Source: Candidatus Peregrinibacteria bacterium
Lineage (GTDB): Bacteria; Patescibacteriota; Gracilibacteria; UBA1369; JACRIC01
Reading direction: 5' to 3'
DNA: 14,025 nucleotides
Assembly: GCA_016235915.1 (NCBI GenBank)
Contig: JACRIC010000068.1
Location: 1 to 14,025, forward strand
Made by a program: the position numbers and the translations under genes
In this document: piece by piece, positions 1 through 5,996 of the stretch
How the letters are laid out: every line of letters begins with the position of its first letter
Position numbering within the stretch: the stretch's first letter is position 1
Notes under the pieces: model-generated
What the model was told of the DNA's origin: nothing
Database searches by the model: none
Seen by the model: only the letters and a program-made list of their open reading frames with translations

Positions 1-14
1 CATTAAGGAGGCAA

Positions 15-63
15 GCCGTTTCCGACGGAGCCGTACTTACTGGTACGGCGATAAGGAAACGGC
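15..63. repeat. GC-rich nested hairpin downstream of pilC
   Basis: An outer 9-bp perfect inverted repeat (GCCGTTTCC at 15-23, GGAAACGGC at 55-63) encloses an inner 7-bp stem (GCCGTAC at 30-36, GTACGGC at 43-49) with a 6-nt loop. The stretch 1-85 is about 60% G+C by hand count, clearly richer than its surroundings. It lies just past the pilC stop on the minus strand. No convincing protein reads through it. It could be a structured RNA, a transcript end without a U-tract, or a copy of an interspersed palindromic element; the window edge hides its full extent. The structure is seen directly; the role is unknown. Confidence 0.5.
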
Positions 64-105
64 GCGGCCGACGAAGCAGTGCACGATTTTCAGAGGTTTC
101 TTTTT

Positions 106-1314
106 TCATTTTTGAAGCAAGCTCGGAAGCTGATAAATAGGCAGAATAATGGAAATCGCCACGCCACCAACAAGTGTTCCCATAAAAACAAGAAGCAAAG
201 GCTCGAGAAGTACCGAAAGATTTCTGGTAATAGAATCGACTTTTTGTTCATACATTTCCGCAATATGCTCCGTAGTCGTGGGAAGACTTCCGCTTTTTTC
301 TCCAATAAAGAGCATTCTCGTGACCGGCAAAGGAAAAAATCTGTCCGCGCCATGAAAACTTTCTCCCAGTTGCCCTCCTTGCTCCACTTTCTCCTTCGCG
401 CTACGAATGAACGCCTTATAATAACGATTTCCGATCATTTTTTCCGTAATATCCAAAGCCTTGGTAATAGGAACGCCGCTTTGCAAAAGCGAATGCATAG
501 TGCGTGAAAATCGCACCAAATTCACATAAATAATAAGTTTTCCAAATATCGGAAGACGAATAGCCACCGCACTCCAAAAAGGCTGAAATATCCGAGCGCG
601 AAAAAGAAACACAAAAAAGCTAAGACCCGCGACAAAAAGAAACAATGAAAGCAACGGTTTCCCGGTGACAAACATACTGAACCCAACAAGAATCCGAGTC
701 ACCAGCGGAAGCTCTACTTTAAGCGATGCGAACATTTTAATAATTTTCGGCATGATAAACACCACAATTCCAAAGGAAAAAAGCACGGTGATAACCATAA
801 TCACCGCCGGATACATAAACGCTCCGATAATTTTTTGGCGAAGATCGTATTCTTTCTCAAGTTGCGTATCCAAATAAGAAAAAGTCTTTTCCAGTGTCCC
901 ACTCTCCTCCCCCGTCGCAATCATATTTACAAAAATATCGGAAAAAACCTTCGGATACTCGCGAAGACACTTCGAAAGACTCTGTCCTGCCTGAATCATA
1001 TCCAAAATATTCTGAAACATAAGCCGATTGCCCGCTCGCCGAGTCTGACTAATCAACATCTCCAGCGATTCCGTAATGGTAATACCGGCTCGAAGCATAG
1101 TCGTCATATGTTTCACGAACATCATGCGATCCTGAAAACCCAGATGCGGCCTTTGCCAAAAATACGATTTCCGACTCACTTCCTCCGAAAGCGAAAGAAT
1201 AATTTTATTCGTCTTTTGCAACGCCCGTTTTGCCGCATCGATATTTCCAGCATAGAAAGTATTTTCTTCTTTAACACCAGAAATATCGCTCAAAACATAA
1301 TGAAATTTTGCCAT
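106..1314 (-). CDS. pilC: Type IV pilus inner-membrane platform protein PilC (GspF family)
   Basis: This polytopic membrane protein forms the platform that couples the cytoplasmic assembly ATPase to pilin insertion. The 402-aa length is normal for the family. It has the expected duplicated GspF domains, each with the conserved glycine-glutamate turn: GEESGTL at about 135-141 and GEKSGSL at about 338-344. Hydrophobic membrane segments lie near 165-190, 221-240 and 367-393. A shortened N-terminal cytoplasmic region precedes the first GspF domain. The ATG start lies 12 bp after the pilB stop and has no clear Shine-Dalgarno, so translation probably depends on cotranscription with pilB. A GspF of a type II secretion system is formally possible, but the neighbouring PilB-type ATPase favours a pilus. 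No pilin or prepilin peptidase gene is visible; they may lie beyond the left edge. Confidence 0.95.
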   Translation of the reverse strand: MAKFHYVLSDISGVKEENTFYAGNIDAAKRALQKTNKIILSLSEEVSRKSYFWQRPHLGFQDRMMFVKHMTTMLRAGITITESLEMLISQTRRAGNRLMFQNILDMIQAGQSLSKCLREYPKVFSDIFVNMIATGEESGTLEKTFSYLDTQLEKEYDLRQKIIGAFMYPAVIMVITVLFSFGIVVFIMPKIIKMFASLKVELPLVTRILVGFSMFVTGKPLLSLFLFVAGLSFFVFLFRARIFQPFWSAVAIRLPIFGKLIIYVNLVRFSRTMHSLLQSGVPITKALDITEKMIGNRYYKAFIRSAKEKVEQGGQLGESFHGADRFFPLPVTRMLFIGEKSGSLPTTTEHIAEMYEQKVDSITRNLSVLLEPLLLVFMGTLVGGVAISIILPIYQLPSLLQK

Positions 1315-1326
1315 AACAAAACAAAG

Positions 1327-3024
1327 TTAGGAACGCATAACTCGTAAAATTTCTTCAATGGTTGTTTCTCCTGCAAGAATTTTTCTCATCCCATCCTCAA
1401 ACATAAATGTCATCCCCTCTTTTTTCGCTTGTTCCTCAATAACAGAAGGAGAAGCATTTTCGAGAATAAGCTTTCGAATACCGTCGGAAACTTCCATGAC
1501 TTCATTAATCGAAGTTCTTCCCTTAAATCCACTGCCTCCACACGCGGCACAACCGACTCCCGTATAGAGAGTGAAAGATTCGGCGCCAGCCGTCGCTTTC
1601 CGAAAAACAGCCCGAAGATCTTCTTTCATGCGAAGCTTTGCTTCAAGCGTTGCTATCTTCTCTTTAGTAACCACATACGATGTCTTGCATTTTTTGCAAA
1701 TGGTCCGGAGCAGTCTTTGCGCTGAAACCATATTCACGGTCGCCGAAACAAGAAAAGGTTCAATTCCCATATCCACCAGGCGAGGCAATGTCGCCGCCAC
1801 ATCATTGGTATGAAGCGTCGCCAAAACAAGATGACCGGTAAGCGCCGCGTTAATGGCAATTCCCGCAGTTTCCTCATCGCGAATTTCACCGACCATGATG
1901 ACATCGGGATCTTGCCGAAGAAGCGTGCGAAGTCCTGAAGCGAAAGTCAGATTCGTCACATTATTCACCTGAATTTGATTGACTCCCTCCAGCCGATATT
2001 CGATAGGATCTTCAATAGTCGAAATATTGATTTCCGGAGAATTGAGAACCTTCAAAACAGAATACAGCGTGGTGGTTTTTCCTGACCCCGTCGGTCCAGT
2101 AATAAGAATCATGCCATGCGTTTTTTCAATATTATCGCGAATAATTTGCAAATCTCGCGGGGAATATCCGAGTGATTCCAAATCCAGCGCCTGATTGGAA
2201 GAAGAGAGAAGCCGAAGCACCGTCTTTTCCCCGTCATACGTCGGAACAATGGAAACGCGCATGGTAATCTCATTATTTTGAAGATCAATTTTAAAGCGGC
2301 CGTCCTGAGAACTGCGATGCTCATCCGTCCGAAGATTCGCCAAAACCTTAATGCGTGTCACCAAAAGCTCCAAAATAACAGAAGGAAGCTCCGCAATAAT
2401 CTGAAGAATCCCATCAACGCGATATCGGATAGCCAAAAAATCTTTATGAGGCTCGATATGAATATCCGAAGCATTGTTTTGATAGGCAAAAAGAATAATG
2501 GCATCGAGAATTTTCGCCGCATCTTTCAATGACTCAATTTTAGTCGGATCTTTTAAAGCGCTTTTCAACAGTTTCGTAAATTGTTCGTTGACATTACGGT
2601 TATAAGCTTTCAGAGCGGCTTTAATATCACGTTTGTTGGCATAAAACGGTTTAACGGCCAGTCCAGTTTTTTTCTCAAGAAAATTCGACAATTCATAATT
2701 ATGGGGATCGTTCAAAGCAACACTGAGTTCGTGAGAAGTTCTCTCAAAAGGAATGACATACTGACTGGAAGCGAGGGCATAGGGAACAATGCGAAGAAGC
2801 GGCTCGGAAATACTTTTATCCGACAATTTTACAAAAGGAACGCCGTAAAGACCGGCAATAGTCGCCCCAAGCTTCGCATCGGGAATCAGTTCTCGTTCAA
2901 AAAGCACATCTTCCAGAGAAATATTTTTAGATTTTGCGCTGGAAATGAAACCGACAAGCGTCTTTTTATCCAAAAGTTTCGAATCCAAAAGCGCTTGACC
3001 GAGTTTTTGCTCATCAATGCTCAC
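1327..3024 (-). CDS. pilB: Type IV pilus assembly ATPase PilB (GspE family)
   Basis: This cytoplasmic hexameric ATPase powers pilus extension. The protein is 565 aa, normal for PilB. An N-terminal MshEN-like region covers about 1-150. The ATPase core carries Walker A GPTGSGKTT (310-318), an Asp box around IEDPIEYR (337-344), Walker B DPDVIMVGEIRDE (372-384) and a His box TGHLVLATLHTND (396-408). A zinc-binding tetracysteine typical of GspE/PilB is present (C443, C446, C492, C495). The N-terminal domain and zinc motif argue for the extension ATPase over the retraction ATPase PilT. The start is a GTG (3022-3024) giving MSIDEQKLG; no Shine-Dalgarno precedes it. The gene follows the EamA transporter gene by 50 bp and is followed at 12 bp by pilC, so all three could share a transcript. 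Confidence 0.96.
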   Translation of the reverse strand: MSIDEQKLGQALLDSKLLDKKTLVGFISSAKSKNISLEDVLFERELIPDAKLGATIAGLYGVPFVKLSDKSISEPLLRIVPYALASSQYVIPFERTSHELSVALNDPHNYELSNFLEKKTGLAVKPFYANKRDIKAALKAYNRNVNEQFTKLLKSALKDPTKIESLKDAAKILDAIILFAYQNNASDIHIEPHKDFLAIRYRVDGILQIIAELPSVILELLVTRIKVLANLRTDEHRSSQDGRFKIDLQNNEITMRVSIVPTYDGEKTVLRLLSSSNQALDLESLGYSPRDLQIIRDNIEKTHGMILITGPTGSGKTTTLYSVLKVLNSPEINISTIEDPIEYRLEGVNQIQVNNVTNLTFASGLRTLLRQDPDVIMVGEIRDEETAGIAINAALTGHLVLATLHTNDVAATLPRLVDMGIEPFLVSATVNMVSAQRLLRTICKKCKTSYVVTKEKIATLEAKLRMKEDLRAVFRKATAGAESFTLYTGVGCAACGGSGFKGRTSINEVMEVSDGIRKLILENASPSVIEEQAKKEGMTFMFEDGMRKILAGETTIEEILRVMRS

Positions 3025-3074
3025 ATTTTAAGACTTAATGTATCTTGCAATGTTAGCATATTTGACAAAAAATT

Positions 3075-3959
3075 TCAACGAAAAAGCACTACGCCTAAAA
3101 ACATCAATCCCATTGAAAAAACCTTAAACAAAACAATCTTTCCGCCAATTTTTTCGTGCAAAATCTTTGGGGAAAAAATGCTGAGAAAAATAGTAAAAAC
3201 GAGCAGAAAAAAAGGCTGAACCGCGGAAATGGCATTGACCAGCGTAATAGGGCCAACACTCGCCGCGACAATGGACAAAAAAACGGCCACAAGATTGAAT
3301 CCCTCTGAAATCGCCATAATCCGAAACGGCTGAACACCTTCTCTCTGAAAAAGACGTCGCAAATCGCCGAAGTGCAAATAAAAAATAGGGAGAATACTTA
3401 AAAAAACGCCAAACTCAGTATACGCAAAAACGGTCCAAAAATCGGAAAATCCCAAAAGATACTTGATAATAATCTGGCTGATCGAAAGACAAAATGCGGA
3501 AAAAATCATATACCAAAATGCGGGGCCAACGCGAAAAGAAAAAGGTTTTTTCTCGGATATAAAAAACGCGCCAAGCACTAAAAACAAAATGCCAACATAC
3601 TGCGACAACGTAAAAATTTCTCCAAGAAAAATTCCAGCCAACAGTAAAAGGAAAAAGGGGGAAATATAAAAAAGAGGAGAAACACGCGAAATTTCCTCGA
3701 TTTTCGCCGCGCGAAAATACCAATAAACCATAAGCACGCGAAAAGTTCCGGAAAGAAGCCCCAAAAGAACAAATTGTGGAGACATGACCTCAAATCCATG
3801 AATGAAAAAAATCGCCATACTCGCCACAAAATCCACCGGCGCAAGAATCATCACCGGAATATACGGATTTTTTGACAATTTCGTCACAAAATACTTATCG
3901 AGCACATCTACAAAAGCCCAAATAAACGCGGCCAAAAGAGCAAGGGAAATCCAGGACAT
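3075..3959 (-). CDS. EamA/DMT-superfamily membrane transporter
   Basis: A 294-aa, very hydrophobic protein with roughly ten predicted membrane helices arranged as two EamA repeats (about 1-130 and 145-290). The signature EamA feature is a membrane segment followed by LGE and then a terminal helix: LAGIFLGEIFT with the GILFLVLGAFFIS helix in the first half, and a VQPFFLLVFTIFLS...GLMFLGVVLF pattern in the second. Family members move small metabolites (amino acids, nucleotide sugars, drugs); the substrate here cannot be told. I chose the ATG at 3957-3959 because a GAGG motif lies 9 nt upstream and the protein then begins directly with a membrane helix. Reading further upstream would add 34 residues with no family support. 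It lies 50 bp upstream of pilB on the same strand. Confidence 0.88.
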   Translation of the reverse strand: MSWISLALLAAFIWAFVDVLDKYFVTKLSKNPYIPVMILAPVDFVASMAIFFIHGFEVMSPQFVLLGLLSGTFRVLMVYWYFRAAKIEEISRVSPLFYISPFFLLLLAGIFLGEIFTLSQYVGILFLVLGAFFISEKKPFSFRVGPAFWYMIFSAFCLSISQIIIKYLLGFSDFWTVFAYTEFGVFLSILPIFYLHFGDLRRLFQREGVQPFRIMAISEGFNLVAVFLSIVAASVGPITLVNAISAVQPFFLLVFTIFLSIFSPKILHEKIGGKIVLFKVFSMGLMFLGVVLFR

Positions 3960-4079
3960 GCCGAAAAACCTCAAAAAAATGTAACACCACAACAAAACTG
4001 TATCATTTCGGGTGAAAAATGTAAAAAATGCGTAGGATGCGTCTGATGAAAACAAAAACAATTTTGAGAATCTCCGAAA

Positions 4080-4178
4080 AAGGAATCTCTAAAAAACGTA
4101 ACTTCGTGACGAAATTTTCACATTTTGGAGCCGAAATGGTAAAATTGCAGTCGATGATACGTTTTGTAGAGATTCCTT
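4080..4178. repeat. 21-bp near-perfect inverted repeat in the divergent control region
   Basis: The arm at 4080-4100 (AAGGAATCTCTAAAAAACGT plus A) and the arm at 4158-4178 are reverse complements over 21 bp with one mismatch, separated by 57 nt. The right arm ends 16 bp before the ATG of the nucleotidyltransferase gene. The whole 99-bp unit could be an operator pair, a folded leader RNA or a small palindromic insertion. The remaining part of the 3960-4194 gap holds no open frame that looks coding. The symmetry is seen directly; the role is inference. Confidence 0.6.
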
Positions 4179-4194
4179 GGTATTTTCTTACAAT

Positions 4195-4683
4195 ATGAGT
4201 ATCTTTGAAAATATTTTTAGCGCGCTGAATAAGGCCAAAATCGCTTATCTTGTAGTCGGCGGCGTTGCGGTAAACCTTCACGGATATACTCGTTTTACCG
4301 GCGATCTTGATTTGCTCGTTCTTTTAAAAGAGAAGAATCTCGAAAAACTTGATCGTGTCATGAAAAAAATGCACTACTCCGAACGAATACCGGTTTCCAT
4401 TTTAGAATTACACGATAATGAAAAAGTGAGAAAATGGCTGAAAACAAAAAATTTAAAAGCATATTCTTTTCTGCCACCTGCTCAAACATTACTGCAAATT
4501 GATATTATTATTGAAGAGTCGTTAAAGTTTGATCATTTTTACCAAAAAAAAATAACCAAGCGCATAAATGGTGTCTCAATTCCAATAGCATGTATTGATG
4601 ATTTAATTCTTATGAAACGCCATGCCAATCGCATGCAAGACGTAAACGACATACAAGCATTGATTGATCTGAAACGATTATGA
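4195..4683 (+). CDS. Nucleotidyltransferase, AbiEii/DUF6036-like (possible toxin-antitoxin component)
   Basis: A 162-aa protein with the minimal nucleotidyltransferase fold. It shows the G-rich helix-turn VVGGVAVNLHG (20-30), the metal-binding pair in TGDLDLLV (D37 and D39), and a third candidate acidic residue in LQIDIIIEE (D103). The C-terminal IDDLILMKRHANRMQDVNDIQAL matches the Lys/Arg...Asp...DI pattern at the end of AbiEii/DUF6036-type proteins. Known relatives include toxins of type IV toxin-antitoxin systems, MNT-type antitoxins and orphan enzymes that transfer nucleotides to RNA or protein. I take the ATG at 4195; an in-frame TTG at 4177 would add six residues. No Shine-Dalgarno is present. 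The stop overlaps the next gene's ATG (ATGA), indicating translational coupling. Toxin or antitoxin role is inference from family and gene arrangement. Confidence 0.82.
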   Translation: MSIFENIFSALNKAKIAYLVVGGVAVNLHGYTRFTGDLDLLVLLKEKNLEKLDRVMKKMHYSERIPVSILELHDNEKVRKWLKTKNLKAYSFLPPAQTLLQIDIIIEESLKFDHFYQKKITKRINGVSIPIACIDDLILMKRHANRMQDVNDIQALIDLKRL

Positions 4684-4820
4684 AAAAAATAACAAAATCA
4701 TCATTTGCGAAATGGCGATGGAGCGAGAAGGAAGAACGCCGCGAAATGCTCCGTCGCGGAAAATATGCTTCAACAAAAACAAAACTTCAATGGCTTGAGG
4801 ATGCGCTGAAGATGAAGTAG
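4680..4820 (+). CDS. Small basic protein coupled to the nucleotidyltransferase
   Basis: A 46-residue open frame whose ATG overlaps the upstream stop codon. It has 15 Lys/Arg against 6 Asp/Glu. The N-terminal half (KSSFAKWRWSEKEERREMLR) is strongly charged with tryptophans, and the C-terminal part ends TKLQWLEDALKMK. A W-L-E-[DE]-A-like tail is something I associate with short proteins that accompany nucleotidyltransferases of this kind, but I cannot confirm a family. The tight overlap and absence of alternative starts support a real gene; the short length limits confidence. It could be the antitoxin or partner of a two-gene module. It ends 23 bp before the converging tRNA-Ser gene. Confidence 0.6.
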   Translation: MKKITKSSFAKWRWSEKEERREMLRRGKYASTKTKLQWLEDALKMK

Positions 4821-4843
4821 TGAAAATGGAAAAACTTCCCAAC

Positions 4844-4933
4844 TGGCGGAGAGGCAGGGATTCGAACCCTGGAACGAGTTTCCTCGTTGCACGCTTTCCA
4901 AGCGTGTGCTTTCGACCACTCAGCCACCTCTCC
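4844..4933 (-). tRNA. serT(GGA): tRNA-Ser (anticodon GGA) with encoded CCA
   Basis: On the minus strand the gene begins GGAGAGG and ends CCTCTCC, G discriminator, CCA (TGG at 4844-4846 on the plus strand), so CCA is genome-encoded. The anticodon loop TTGGAAA has GGA at 4897-4899 and is closed by a CACGC/GCGTG stem. A long variable arm with an AACGAG/CTCGTT stem (4873-4888) is diagnostic of a class II tRNA such as serine. The T arm contains GGTTCGAATCC, and the D-arm region includes GGCTGAGTGGTC. It reads UCC and UCU codons. It lies 45 bp downstream of rpmB on the same strand and may be processed from a shared transcript; no separate promoter is obvious. Confidence 0.96.
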
Positions 4934-4978
4934 ATGGGGCGCATTGAAAAAATGCCGAAAACATTGTCGCGCCAGCCT

Positions 4979-5173
4979 TCACATGGCCTTTTTCCCAAGC
5001 GTTTTCAAACATCGAGTACAAACCTTCACGCTTCGAAAAACCTTGGCACGCGCATCATACAGCTTTCTCGAAAGAAGATTCGGGAGAAACCGCCTCTTCG
5101 TTTTTCGGTTGGAATGACTGACGTTATGCCCGACAGAAGGCTTCTTGCCACAAGTTTCACAGATTCTTGACAT
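4979..5173 (-). CDS. rpmB: 50S ribosomal protein L28 (bL28)
   Basis: A small 64-aa basic ribosomal protein of the large subunit. The start [22 protein letters not shown] matches the bL28 N-terminus, and RRFLPNL is the usual central motif. Two CxxC pairs (C5/C8 and C52/C55) form a zinc-ribbon-type C4 set, the cysteine-containing version of the protein. Length is within the usual 60-80 aa. The ATG at 5171-5173 is preceded only by a weak AGAAG, but a plausible promoter lies 30-60 bp upstream. The tRNA-Ser gene follows 45 bp downstream on the same strand. Confidence 0.95.
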   Translation of the reverse strand: MSRICETCGKKPSVGHNVSHSNRKTKRRFLPNLLSRKLYDARAKVFRSVKVCTRCLKTLGKKAM

Positions 5174-5205
5174 AAAAAACTTCTAAAAATAAATAAGCGG
5201 CCTTT

Positions 5206-5234
5206 ACCATACAACCAAAAAACGAGAAATTCAA
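5206..5234 (-). promoter_or_regulatory. Possible sigma-70-type promoter for rpmB
   Basis: On the minus strand, TTGAAT (plus 5229-5234) and TATGGT (plus 5206-5211) are separated by 17 nt, giving four of six consensus matches in each box. Predicted transcription would start near 5199, about 26 nt ahead of the rpmB ATG. Spacing is ideal but the hexamers are only moderate, and AT-rich sequence produces such matches by chance. Confidence 0.35.
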
Positions 5235-5244
5235 GAGAAAAACA

Positions 5245-5467
5245 CGGTGCCCGCCCTTCACCATTATTCCATCATATATCCACGCTCCTGAACCTTTCAT
5301 TCCACCCTTGCTGTCTCGAAAATATTGCGCATGATATTCGCCTTCACCTTTCAATAAACATCTCGAATGTGATCCAGAGTATTATAATTTCGCGGTTGAT
5401 AGTCTTTAAAATTTGATTCTTTCCATGGAAACCCTTTCGCAAGTGCGCATGGCTTCATGGACGACAT
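5245..5467 (-). pseudogene. Possible decayed small gene between rpmB and smpB
   Basis: The 306 bp between rpmB and the smpB promoter hold no firm gene. On the minus strand a 38-residue frame (5351-5467) reads MSSMKPCALAKGFPWKES... and ends ...DHIRDVY. At its TGA a second frame, shifted by one base, continues as KGEGEYHAQYFRDSKGGM... to about 5245 and beyond. Both halves have mixed, protein-like composition instead of the lysine/asparagine/isoleucine bias of random AT-rich DNA. One frameshift would join them into a protein of perhaps 70-100 residues. I recognise no family. A non-coding origin is equally possible. Confidence 0.15.
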
Positions 5468-5479
5468 TCTAAACTATTC

Positions 5480-5508
5480 TTCGCATAATGACCAATCTTG
5501 ACTATAAT
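5480..5508 (+). promoter_or_regulatory. Sigma-70-type promoter of the smpB-nadE-nadM-pgm operon
   Basis: A perfect -10 box TATAAT (5503-5508) lies 17 nt downstream of TTCGCA (5480-5485, four of six -35 matches). The expected transcription start is near 5515, leaving about 15 nt before the smpB ATG at 5530. This placement decides the smpB start: the in-frame ATG at 5488 would lie inside the promoter. Confidence 0.6.
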
Positions 5509-5529
5509 AAAAGCATAAACAAAATCTCT

Positions 5530-5994
5530 ATGAAAAAAGCTCCCATTCAAGTCATCGCTAAAAATAAAAAAGCCTATTTTAATTTCGAGATTCTCGAAAA
5601 AATGGAGGCGGGAATCGTGCTGACCGGAGCGGAAATAAAGGCCGTTCGCGGAAATCGCATAAATCTCAAAGGAAGCTATGTCGCGATCCTGCGCGGAGAG
5701 GCTTGGGTCGAGAACATTCATATTGCGAAATATCCCTACGCCACACTGACAGACTATGAACCCAAGCGCAAAAGAAAACTCCTGCTTCGGAAAAAAGAAA
5801 TCCAAAAACTGGCTTTGCAATCGGAGATAAAAGGCGTTACCATAGTGCCGCTTGAAGTGATTTTAAAAAATAATTTTGCAAAAATAGTCATCGGACTGGT
5901 GCGCGGAAAAAAGAAATACGACAAACGCGAAGTGATAAAAAAACGGCAAGAAGAAAGAGAAATCCAAAAATCCATTAAAAAATATTCACGATAA
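5530..5994 (+). CDS. smpB: SsrA-binding protein SmpB (trans-translation)
   Basis: SmpB binds the tRNA-like domain of tmRNA and brings it to stalled ribosomes, standing in for the codon-anticodon helix. The 154-aa product has the family landmarks in order: N-terminal IAKNKKAYFNFEILEKMEAG, the TGAEIKAVRGNRINLKGSYV oligonucleotide-binding core (32-51), the YEPKRKRKLLLRKKEI segment (76-91), the PLEV...KIVIGLVRGKKKYDKRE strand (107-134) and a basic helical tail rich in Lys, Arg and Glu that enters the decoding site. I chose the ATG at 5530 because the protein then starts like other SmpBs and because the promoter -10 box at 5503-5508 lies downstream of the alternative ATG at 5488. nadE follows after 2 bp. 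No tmRNA gene was found in the window. Confidence 0.95.
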   Translation: MKKAPIQVIAKNKKAYFNFEILEKMEAGIVLTGAEIKAVRGNRINLKGSYVAILRGEAWVENIHIAKYPYATLTDYEPKRKRKLLLRKKEIQKLALQSEIKGVTIVPLEVILKNNFAKIVIGLVRGKKKYDKREVIKKRQEEREIQKSIKKYSR

Positions 5995-5996
5995 AC

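Noticed and set aside
3415..3844. Overlapping minus-strand frames inside the EamA gene
   Set aside because: They are frame-shifted shadows of the transporter and are phenylalanine-rich without domain features.
4003..4281. 92-codon minus-strand frame across the divergent control region
   Set aside because: It overlaps the start of the nucleotidyltransferase gene on the opposite strand and has no recognisable protein features.
5157..5354. 65-codon minus-strand frame starting with TTG across the rpmB start
   Set aside because: Its 3' part overlaps rpmB in another frame and becomes hydrophobic without pattern; only its first half was kept, as part of a possible decayed gene.
5174..5479. tmRNA gene near smpB
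   Set aside because: No tRNA-like 3' end (TTCGAATCC...CCA) and no tag-like frame was found on either strand.
5488..5529. Longer N-terminus for SmpB beginning at the ATG at 5488
   Set aside because: The added 14 residues are not family-like and the -10 promoter box lies inside them.
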